NCBI GenBank assembly: GCA_905197385.1 | Contig: CAJJYO010000083.1 | Span: 1 to 7,163, forward strand | Origin: an uncultured Collinsella sp. | GTDB taxonomy: Bacteria; Actinomycetota; Coriobacteriia; Coriobacteriales; Coriobacteriaceae | Direction of reading: 5' to 3' | DNA: 7,163 bases | Shown here: in pieces, positions 1 through 7,163 of the stretch | How positions within the stretch are numbered: the first letter of the stretch is position 1 | Layout: each line of letters starts with the position of its first letter | Translations under genes and position numbers: made by a program | The notes under the pieces: generated by a model | What the model was told of the DNA's origin: nothing | Databases searched by the model: none | Seen by the model: only the letters and a program-made list of their open reading frames with translations

Positions 1-1
1 C

Positions 2-187
2 CGCCGCATCATCGCCCGCGCCCTGCGTGATCATGCGAAGGCTGGCGGCACCGTCATCATGGCCACGCACGATTTGGACTTTGCCGAGCAGGTAGCCGAC
101 TACGTCGCCATGATGTTTGACGGCGAGATTGCCTGCATGGAGCCCCCGGCCGACTTCTTTGCCGACAACGTGTTCTATAGGGCGTGA
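2..187 (+). CDS. ABC transporter ATPase, C-terminal fragment (probably ECF-type)
   Basis: This is the 3' end of a gene that begins upstream of the window: 61 codons are visible, ending in TGA at 185-187. The fragment contains the H-loop (switch) region, visible as TVIMATHDLDF with the histidine at visible residue 23, followed by the usual 'Q-ADYVAMMFDGEI' strand and turn and a short tail ending EPPADFFADNVFYRA. Walker A, the signature motif and Walker B lie outside the window. The tail style and the S-component gene that starts 4 bases downstream suggest the energy-coupling ATPase (EcfA type, possibly a double-domain protein) of an energy-coupling-factor transporter, which hydrolyses ATP on the cytoplasmic face to drive vitamin or cofactor uptake. 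The ABC-ATPase assignment is secure from the H-loop context. The ECF assignment rests on the neighbour. Confidence 0.8.
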   Translation, partial: RRIIARALRDHAKAGGTVIMATHDLDFAEQVADYVAMMFDGEIACMEPPADFFADNVFYRA

Positions 188-191
188 TGGG

Positions 192-905
192 ATGACGGAC
201 TGTCGTTTCTCGTGCTTGCTTGCAAAACTGGAGATCCCGCTGTTGTTGGCGGTGCCGGCGGTGATGACTGCGGCGTTGCTGGCGGGTGTTGAGCAGGCAG
301 CGTTGGCCATGCTGGTTGTGGTGGTGCTGGTGCTCGCGCTGTTCTTTGCGGGCTACGAGGTGTCGCGCCCGGGCCTTCGCCAGATTATGCCAACGCTGGT
401 TCTGGCAGCGTTGGCCGCGGCGGGGCGCATCCTGTTTGGGCCCATTCCCGACTTTAAACCGGTGAGCGCCATCGCCATTATCGCGGGGGCGACGCTTGGT
501 CGCCGCAATGGTTTTATGGTTGGCGCGCTGGCGGCGCTGACCAGCAATTTCTTTTTTGGACAGGGCATGTGGACGCCGTGGCAGATGTATGCCTGGGGTC
601 TGGTGGGCTATATCGGTGGCGCACTGGCGCATGCGGGCGCTTTTGATCGCGCCGACGGCACCGTGCGCATGCCGGCGCTGCTGGCGTACGGCTTTGCGTC
701 GGGCCTGCTCTATGGCGTCGTGATCAACGCGTATGACATTATTGGTTTTGTACAGCCGCTTACTTGGGCGGGTGCCGTGGCGCGTCTTGCCACGGCAGTG
801 CCGTTCGATATTACACACGGCCTTGCGACCTGCGTGTTTTTGGCCGCCTTGTACAAGCCTTGGTGCCGTCGCATCAACCGCGTCGTCGTGAAATACGGGC
901 TGTAA
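192..905 (+). CDS. ECF transporter S component (substrate-binding membrane protein), substrate unknown
   Basis: The product is a 237-residue, very hydrophobic protein with about six predicted membrane segments (roughly residues 13-32, 35-54, 65-82, 90-116, 131-150 and 160-182, with a further hydrophobic stretch at 195-220). Features typical of S components are the 'FGPIPDFKPV' loop (82-91), the small-residue-rich helix with AGATLGRRNGFMVGALAAL, and the 'NFFFGQGMWTPWQM' loop (119-132). S components bind one vitamin or cofactor and associate with EcfT and the ATPases in the membrane. The ATG at 192 was chosen because it begins 4 bases after the ATPase stop, suggesting translational coupling. 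An in-frame TTG at 117 would overlap the ATPase by 71 bases and add a non-membrane tail. The ribosome site is weak (GGG only). The first 55 residues add a hydrophobic pair that many short S components lack. The substrate cannot be read from sequence; the DFKPV/FFFGQG pattern resembles S components near cobalamin- or riboflavin-type systems, but this is only an impression. Confidence 0.78.
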   Translation: MTDCRFSCLLAKLEIPLLLAVPAVMTAALLAGVEQAALAMLVVVVLVLALFFAGYEVSRPGLRQIMPTLVLAALAAAGRILFGPIPDFKPVSAIAIIAGATLGRRNGFMVGALAALTSNFFFGQGMWTPWQMYAWGLVGYIGGALAHAGAFDRADGTVRMPALLAYGFASGLLYGVVINAYDIIGFVQPLTWAGAVARLATAVPFDITHGLATCVFLAALYKPWCRRINRVVVKYGL

Positions 906-1212
906 GGCCGGTTGCACCGGGGCGAGAATCAATACTGCTTTGGTGCGATTTCAAAACTATGACGGTTTACGGGGTTGGATTGACGCAGACCGACCATACC
1001 GGCATTTTTCGATAATTGGCGAGCCGTCTACCTGCGGTTTTAATTTCGTGATTTTTCCCATGGTCAAGTAATACAGGTCCAGCCCCGTAATCCGCCATAC
1101 TTTTGAAGCCAGCCCATTTGGGACGGGCCTCTTATGACTACTTTTTCCTGCGCGCTTGCCAGGCTCGCCATGGAGTGTCCCAAAGTGCCGGCATAAAAGG
1201 AACGTCCCTAGC
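906..1212. other. Long intergenic stretch with AT-rich block, possible dispersed repeat
   Basis: This stretch between the S-component and peptidase genes holds no gene I can support. The part from about 928 to 1079 is clearly richer in A and T than the flanking genes. It is open on the + strand as a 42-residue frame (GTG 943 to TAA 1071, beginning VRFQNYDGLRGWIDAD) and also open on the - strand across 957-1232. Neither frame has a ribosome-binding site, and neither product resembles a family I know. The second part (1080-1212) contains the inverted words TTTGGGAC (1117-1124) and GTCCCAAA (1177-1184), plus GGGACG (1120-1125) and CGTCCC (1203-1208). No convincing promoter for the downstream peptidase is visible. 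A dispersed intergenic repeat or a decayed fragment is the most likely explanation. Confidence 0.4.
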
Positions 1213-1239
1213 TGCCGGGCATGGGATACCATGGTGGCA
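1213..1239 (+). promoter_or_regulatory. Small hairpin in the 5' leader of the peptidase gene
   Basis: The arms TGCC (1213-1216) and GGCA (1236-1239) pair, and after a 3/2-base internal loop CATGG (1220-1224) pairs with CCATG (1229-1233) around the tetraloop GATA. The structure ends 8 bases before the ribosome site AAAGGA (1248-1253), so it would leave that site free. It could stabilise the leader or affect ribosome loading. The stem is short and may be incidental. Confidence 0.3.
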
Positions 1240-1259
1240 ACCTAGCGAAAGGATGTTTC

Positions 1260-2348
1260 ATGGCACATGTCGATGACCAGCGCGTGGCGCGCGTGCTCGA
1301 TGCGCTCGAGGCTCAGCACCCCGGCGCACAGCTGCTCGTAAACGACCCGTGGTCGATTTATTACCTGACCGGCTTTTATGCCGATATGTTCGAGCGTTTT
1401 TGCGGCGTGCTGCTCGCACGCGGTAACGAGCCAGTGATCTTGGTCAACGCTCTGCATCAGCTGCCCGAGTATGACAATGCCCGCGTTGCCTACCACACCG
1501 ATACCGACGTCGTGGCCGATGCCATCGCTCGCGAAATCGATCCGACCAAACCGCTCGGCATCGACACCGTCATGCGCTCCGGCTTTTTGATGCCGCTCAT
1601 GGAGCGCCATGCTACGAGCGAGTTTTTCCTGGGTGACTTTGCCGTCACCGCAGCGCGCACCCACAAGGATGCCACCGAGCAGGAGCTCATGCGCGCGTCC
1701 TCGACCGCTAACGACGCCGTGATGGCCGATGCCATCAAGCTCGTCCACGAAGGCGTGACGGAACGCGAGATTGCCGACCAGATGCTCGGCTTGTATCGCA
1801 AGCACGGCTGCGAGGGCTTTAGTTTTTCGCCCATCGTGAGCTTTGGTGCCAACGCCGGCGACCCGCACCACGAACCCGACGACACCGTGCTCAAGCGTGG
1901 CGACGTGGTGCTGTTCGACATTGGCGGACGCCGCTGCAACTACTGTTCGGACATGACGCGCACGTTCTTTTGGGGCGAGCCGGACGAGGAGACGGCGCGC
2001 ATCTACGACATCGTGCGCCGTGCCAACGAGGCCGCCGAAACACTCATCGCACCGGGCGTGCGCATGTGTGACCTGGACCGCGCCGCACGCGACGTGATTG
2101 AAGACGCGGGCTATGGGCGGTACTTTACGCATCGCCTGGGTCACTCGATCGGCCTGCAGGACCACGAGCCGGGCGACGTTTCACTCGTCAACGAGCAGGT
2201 CGTAGAGCCGGGCATGACGTTCTCCATCGAGCCGGGCATCTACCTCCCCGGCCGCACCGGCGTCCGCATCGAGGACTTGGCCCTGGTGACCGAGAAGGGC
2301 GTCGAGATTCTCAACGCCTACCCTCACGACCCATTCCGCCTAGACTAG
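1260..2348 (+). CDS. M24-family metallopeptidase (Xaa-Pro aminopeptidase/dipeptidase type)
   Basis: This is a complete 362-residue cytoplasmic enzyme of the 'pita-bread' peptidase family, which removes an N-terminal residue ahead of proline or splits Xaa-Pro dipeptides. The N-terminal creatinase-like domain spans about residues 5-130 (note LLVNDPWSIYYLTGF) and the catalytic domain about 140-362. All five expected metal ligands are visible: Asp220 (LFDIGG), Asp231 (SDMTRTFF), His295 (HRLGHSIGL), Glu324 (SIEPGIY) and Glu338 (VRIEDL). His203 or His204 in DPHHEP matches the conserved substrate-site histidine. The length is normal for PepQ/YpdF-type proteins. I chose the ATG at 1260 because AAAGGA (1248-1253) sits 6 bases upstream; the in-frame ATG at 1221 has no such site and lies in a hairpin. 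The gene stands alone, separated by 354 bases from the transporter genes and convergent with folC. Whether it is an aminopeptidase or a dipeptidase cannot be decided from sequence. Confidence 0.92.
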   Translation: MAHVDDQRVARVLDALEAQHPGAQLLVNDPWSIYYLTGFYADMFERFCGVLLARGNEPVILVNALHQLPEYDNARVAYHTDTDVVADAIAREIDPTKPLGIDTVMRSGFLMPLMERHATSEFFLGDFAVTAARTHKDATEQELMRASSTANDAVMADAIKLVHEGVTEREIADQMLGLYRKHGCEGFSFSPIVSFGANAGDPHHEPDDTVLKRGDVVLFDIGGRRCNYCSDMTRTFFWGEPDEETARIYDIVRRANEAAETLIAPGVRMCDLDRAARDVIEDAGYGRYFTHRLGHSIGLQDHEPGDVSLVNEQVVEPGMTFSIEPGIYLPGRTGVRIEDLALVTEKGVEILNAYPHDPFRLD

Positions 2349-2372
2349 CCTGGTCCCCAAGCCCCCAAACTA

Positions 2373-2439
2373 AGTTGCGGTGGAATAGTTCCTGGATGGG
2401 CTGCTAGAACCCAAAAACAGGAACTATTTCACCGCAACT
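2373..2439. repeat. 22-bp inverted repeat between convergent genes
   Basis: The left arm (2373-2394, beginning AGTTGCGGTGG) and right arm (2418-2439, ending CACCGCAACT) are complementary over 22 positions with one difference, which is a G-U pair in + strand RNA. The 23-base loop (2395-2417) holds a possible inner GGG/CCC pairing (2398-2400 with 2410-2412). It lies between the stop codons of the peptidase gene (2348) and folC (2454) and could end transcription from both sides. No run of T follows the stem on either strand, so it is not a standard intrinsic terminator. The AT-containing 22-bp stem looks more like a dispersed palindromic element; that part is inference. Confidence 0.85.
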
Positions 2440-2453
2440 GATGAGGGGATGGG

Positions 2454-3797
2454 CTAGCGCAGCAGGCCGGCTACTTCGCCGGCTAGGGTGATGGTGCCGG
2501 CGGCAACGAAGGACTCGCCCACGGCGTCAAAAGCCGCGAGAGCCTCGGGCACGCTAGGGTACACACCGGCAAGCTTGTTGGCGTCCACCAGGGCAGCAAG
2601 TTCCTCTGCCGGCAGGGCGCGATCGGAATCGGTCTGGGTTACGACCACACGCGGGAAGGCCGGAATCAGAACATCGACAATACCGGCCACATCCTTGTCG
2701 GCCAGTGCGGCGCACAGCAGCGTGGGGCGATTCTCGACGCACGGATCTATCTCGTCCAGCGCGCTCACAAAGTTCTCGCAGCTCTGAGGGTTATGGCAGG
2801 CGTCGATCAGCTTGAGCGGATCGGTCCCCAGCACATCAAAACGACCCGGCGTGGGGCAGCCCATAAGCGATGCATCCAGCACATCGTGGTCGAGCTCGCG
2901 GCCCAAATACCCCTCGCACAGCATAATCGCGCACGCAGCATTCTGCGGCTGGTAGGCCGGCTTAACCATGCTTGACGTATAGATCGCACGCGGCGTGGTG
3001 CAGCTAAACTCAACCGTGTCGCCCACGTGTGCCGGAACCTTGGTTGTGGCATGGTTCACCACGAGCGGCACCACACCGCACTCACGGCAACGGGCATCCA
3101 TCACGCGCTGAACGCTCGCCTCATGCGTACCCTCGCCCAAAACAACAAAGCGCCCAGGCTTAATAACCGCAGCCTTCTCCCCCGCAATGGCCTCGAGCGT
3201 GTTGCCCAAAATACGTGTATGATCGAGCCCAATGCCCGTAATGGCAACGGCGACGGGATCGGTCGCACTCGTGGCGTCCCAACGCCCGCCCATGCCAACC
3301 TCAAGCACGGCTACGTCCACGCAAGCCTCGGCAAACACTACAAGTGCAGCAGCCGTCAGCAGGTCAAACGGTGTGATGGTATAGGCGCGCTCCCCTGCCG
3401 CCACACGGCGCGCATTCACGCGATGCCCCGCCTCGACAGCTGCCGAAACGCCATGGGCAAAGGCCTCGTCGCTCACGACGCACCCATCAACCTCCATGCG
3501 CTCGGGATAGCGCACCAGCTGTGGCGACGTATACAGCGCGGTTTTGAGCCCCTCACCACGAAGAATGGCAGCCGAAAAACGCGTAGTCGAAGTCTTGCCA
3601 TTGGTACCGGCAACCTGGATGCAATCGAAATACTCGTCCGGACGCCCCAGCTCATCGAGCATATCGACAACCGTCTCAAGCAGAGGACCAGCATCCCCAG
3701 AAATCCGCCCCGTATCAGCAGCAAGCCCCACAGCCTCATCAAACGAAAGCAACTCAAACGAGAACGGCACAGAATACGACCCAGAACGCTTAGCCAT
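2454..3797 (-). CDS. folC: Bifunctional folylpolyglutamate synthase / dihydrofolate synthase
   Basis: This Mur-ligase-family enzyme of 447 residues adds glutamate to dihydropteroate and to reduced folates with ATP, making folates and keeping them in the cell. Visible motifs are the P-loop AGTNGKTS (63-70), 'YTSPQLVRYPERMEV' (89-103), 'LEVGMGGRWDATSATDP' (165-181), 'ITGIGLDHTRILGNTLEAI' (186-204), 'GEKAAVIKPG' (206-215) near the carbamoylated-lysine region, 'GRFDVL' (318-323) and 'IDACHNPQS' (331-339), which corresponds to the family's DGAHNP. The Gln in SPQL replaces the more usual His. The length matches the family. I chose the ATG at 3797 because GAGGGG (3808-3813) precedes it by 10 bases; the ATG at 3818 would add MLRGLWV but is preceded by pyrimidines and sits directly against a terminator U-run. 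folC lies downstream of valS on the same strand with a 279-base gap holding a terminator and a long palindrome, so it may be separately controlled. Confidence 0.96.
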   Translation of the reverse strand: MAKRSGSYSVPFSFELLSFDEAVGLAADTGRISGDAGPLLETVVDMLDELGRPDEYFDCIQVAGTNGKTSTTRFSAAILRGEGLKTALYTSPQLVRYPERMEVDGCVVSDEAFAHGVSAAVEAGHRVNARRVAAGERAYTITPFDLLTAAALVVFAEACVDVAVLEVGMGGRWDATSATDPVAVAITGIGLDHTRILGNTLEAIAGEKAAVIKPGRFVVLGEGTHEASVQRVMDARCRECGVVPLVVNHATTKVPAHVGDTVEFSCTTPRAIYTSSMVKPAYQPQNAACAIMLCEGYLGRELDHDVLDASLMGCPTPGRFDVLGTDPLKLIDACHNPQSCENFVSALDEIDPCVENRPTLLCAALADKDVAGIVDVLIPAFPRVVVTQTDSDRALPAEELAALVDANKLAGVYPSVPEALAAFDAVGESFVAAGTITLAGEVAGLLR

Positions 3798-3818
3798 AAC
3801 CCAAAGTCCCCTCAACAT

Positions 3819-3850
3819 AAAAAGAGGCCCGAATCAACAACGAGCCCCTC
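3819..3850 (-). terminator. Intrinsic terminator (possible attenuator) just upstream of folC
   Basis: Read on the - strand, GAGGGGCTCG (3850-3841) pairs with CGGGCCTC (3831-3824) around a 9-base loop, with two G-U pairs within the eight core pairs, and is followed at once by five U (3823-3819). It ends 6 bases before the folC ribosome site (GAGGGG, 3813-3808) and 21 bases before the start codon. It may simply end the valS transcript, but no promoter can fit between it and folC, so folC transcription seems to need read-through. Confidence 0.6.
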
Positions 3851-3948
3851 CCATTCAAAATGTCAGCCAAACACCGCTTTGCAGCAGAATCAAGGCCACA
3901 ACCAAGTGGCCCTAACACGCCAGTTGCAAACAACCACGTAAACGAACT
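3851..3948 (-). other. valS-folC spacer, no gene seen
   Basis: No open frame with a ribosome site is present. The only structure I see is a 6-bp hairpin, GGCCAC (3894-3899) with GTGGCC (3906-3911) around AACCAA, without a U-run long enough to be called a terminator. I searched the - strand by eye for a spaced -35/-10 pair for folC and found none I would defend. Confidence 0.4.
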
Positions 3949-4068
3949 AGGAGCGGCCCGACGCTTTGCTCGATACAAGTTCCGCACGCAAAGGACAGCA
4001 CTTAATGTGCTGTCCGTCTTGCGCAGGACTGTCCGCAGTAGCGAGCAAAGCGTCGGGACGCGCCCCTC
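3949..4068. repeat. Long nested imperfect palindrome between valS and folC
   Basis: The outer arms CCCGACGCTTTGCTCG (3957-3972) and CGAGCAAAGCGTCGGG (4042-4057) are a perfect 16-bp inverted repeat, weakly extended to about 3949 and 4068. Inside are CGCAA (3987-3991) with TTGCG (4019-4023) and a central perfect 9-bp stem GGACAGCAC (3993-4001) with GTGCTGTCC (4007-4015) around TTAAT. Between them, ACAAGTTCC (3975-3983) can pair with GGACTGT (4027-4033) allowing two single-base bulges. The whole could fold as one rod-like RNA on either strand. It begins 9 bases past the valS stop. No U-run follows the outer stem. It may be a processing or stability element at the valS 3' end, or a dispersed palindromic repeat. 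Confidence 0.8.
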
Positions 4069-4076
4069 AGCGCAAT

Positions 4077-6773
<2,697 letters not shown>

Positions 6774-6793
6774 ATATCTCTCCCTGTCCCGCC

Positions 6794-6833
6794 GGGGAGG
6801 AATGTAGGCCCACCAGGGCCTGCATTCCTCCCC
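6794..6833 (-). promoter_or_regulatory. 18-bp hairpin in the valS 5' leader
   Basis: The arms 6794-6811 and 6816-6833 are inverted copies over 18 positions with one difference, around a 4-base loop (ACCA on +, UGGU in valS mRNA). In the - strand RNA the difference is a C-A mismatch; in + strand RNA it is a U-G pair. The inner end of the 3' arm in valS mRNA is CCUCCCC (6800-6794), and its CUCCC could instead pair with GGGAG (6784-6780) of the valS ribosome site. Opening the hairpin could therefore mask that site. This switch is inferred. There is no U-run, so it is not a terminator. Confidence 0.6.
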
Positions 6834-6854
6834 TTAGGTATCGATTACTTCAGT

Positions 6855-6883
6855 CTGATATGACTTCGCTGAGGCTTAAACAA
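6855..6883 (-). promoter_or_regulatory. Possible valS promoter (-35/-10)
   Basis: On the - strand, TTGTTT (6883-6878) and TATCAG (6860-6855) are spaced by 17 bases, in the gap between the clpX terminator and the valS leader hairpin. Each is a moderate match to the housekeeping consensus (3 and 4 of 6). Transcription would start near 6848, giving a leader of about 75 bases with the hairpin inside it. It fits the need for a promoter after the clpX terminator, but the match is weak. Confidence 0.35.
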
Positions 6884-6927
6884 ACACACAGAATAACACA
6901 GGTAGTTGGGGTTATTGCGTATATATA

Positions 6928-6963
6928 AAATAGCCTCCGACCACGGATGGTCAGAGGCTATTT
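6928..6963 (-). terminator. clpX intrinsic terminator
   Basis: The 16-base arms 6928-6943 and 6948-6963 pair fully, with one U-G pair in the clpX-sense RNA, around a 4-base loop (UCCG). The sense strand continues TTATATATA after the UUU that closes the stem. It starts 21 bases beyond the clpX stop. The opposite strand has only three T, so action is mainly on clpX. It suggests that valS is transcribed apart from clpX. Confidence 0.88.
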
Positions 6964-6984
6964 GCAAGCACGTTTTTGGCTGGT

Positions 6985-7163
6985 TTAGCCGTAGATGCGC
7001 TGGGGCTGCTCTTCGCCCTTTACGGAGGCTTCGGTCACAACGACCTTGGAAACGCCTTCCTCGCTGGGCAGGTCGAACATCGTCTGCTGCAGAACGTCCT
7101 CGCAGATGGAGCGCAGGCCGCGGGCGCCGAGCTTGAATTCGACGGCCTTGTCGACGATGTAGT
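6985..7163 (-). CDS. clpX: ATP-dependent Clp protease ATP-binding subunit ClpX, C-terminal fragment
   Basis: The last 58 residues are visible, ending in TAA at 6987-6985; the gene continues beyond the right edge. ClpX is the hexameric AAA+ unfoldase that feeds substrates to ClpP. The fragment is the small C-terminal subdomain: 'FKLGARGLRSICEDVLQQTM' holds the GAR sensor-2 arginine motif, followed by 'FDLPSEEGVSKVVV' and the characteristic ending 'QRIYG'. This closely matches the family's GARGLRS ... YDLPS ... IYG pattern. The AAA+ core and the zinc domain lie outside the window. A strong terminator follows the stop codon, separating it from valS. Confidence 0.95.
   Translation of the reverse strand, partial: YIVDKAVEFKLGARGLRSICEDVLQQTMFDLPSEEGVSKVVVTEASVKGEEQPQRIYG

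Noticed and set aside
904..920. Terminator after the S-component gene (CCGGT TGC ACCGG)
   Set aside because: The stem is only 5 bp and no U-run follows it.
943..1071. 42-residue small protein on the + strand (VRFQNYDGLRGW...)
   Set aside because: It has a GTG start with no ribosome site, no recognisable family, and an equally open frame on the other strand. It is kept only as part of the unexplained block.
957..1232. 91-residue protein on the - strand
   Set aside because: No ribosome site precedes its start, it lies across inverted repeats, and it resembles no known protein.
1229..1247. T-box-like word (GGTGGCAACC followed by TAGCG) before the peptidase gene
   Set aside because: The T-box core needs GGTGGNACCGCG; here an extra base and the wrong tail break it. 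There is no long leader with a specifier stem visible, and the gene is not an amino-acid or tRNA-synthetase gene.
3790..3987. 65-residue - strand frame between valS and folC
   Set aside because: It begins at a GTG inside the long palindrome, runs through the terminator, overlaps the folC start and lacks a ribosome site.
6780..6850. T-box regulating valS
   Set aside because: The leader is only about 75-150 bases, has no GGTGGNACCGCG core and no visible Stem I. The UGGU loop match is four bases in a tetraloop, not in a bulge.

Overview
The window reads as ordinary chromosome from a GC-rich actinobacterium. The protein sequences, the clpX-valS-folC order and the ECF-type vitamin transporter suggest class Coriobacteriia, probably Collinsella or a close relative. 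That placement is inferred from gene content and protein character; no ribosomal RNA or other strict marker is present.

Left part (1-905, + strand): the last 61 codons of an ABC-transporter ATPase, then, 4 bases later, a complete integral membrane protein that looks like an ECF-transporter substrate-binding (S) component. They appear to form one vitamin or cofactor uptake operon that begins outside the window. Positions 906-1259 are a 354-base non-coding stretch with unusual composition and several inverted words, possibly a dispersed repeat. It leads into a complete M24-family (Xaa-Pro type) metallopeptidase at 1260-2348.

Right part (2454-7163, - strand, read right to left): the C-terminus of ClpX, a strong terminator, then full-length valyl-tRNA synthetase (valS) and folylpolyglutamate/dihydrofolate synthase (folC). 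folC converges on the peptidase gene, and a 22-bp inverted repeat lies between the two stop codons. ClpX serves protein quality control, ValS charges tRNA-Val, and FolC makes and retains folates. They are housekeeping genes that often sit together and need not share a pathway.

The coding content is conventional, and I see no phage, insertion sequence, CRISPR array, toxin-antitoxin pair or defence system. The interest lies between the genes. Each longer intergenic gap carries a sizeable RNA-capable palindrome: 2373-2439 (22 bp), 3949-4068 (imperfect, about 100 bases or more), 6794-6833 (18 bp, in the valS leader), 6928-6963 (clpX terminator), plus smaller hairpins at 1213-1239 and 3819-3850. 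The valS leader hairpin and the terminator just ahead of folC are the best candidates for real regulation. The 2373-2439 and 3949-4068 palindromes look more like dispersed repeats. None of this has been tested by a search or a folding calculation.
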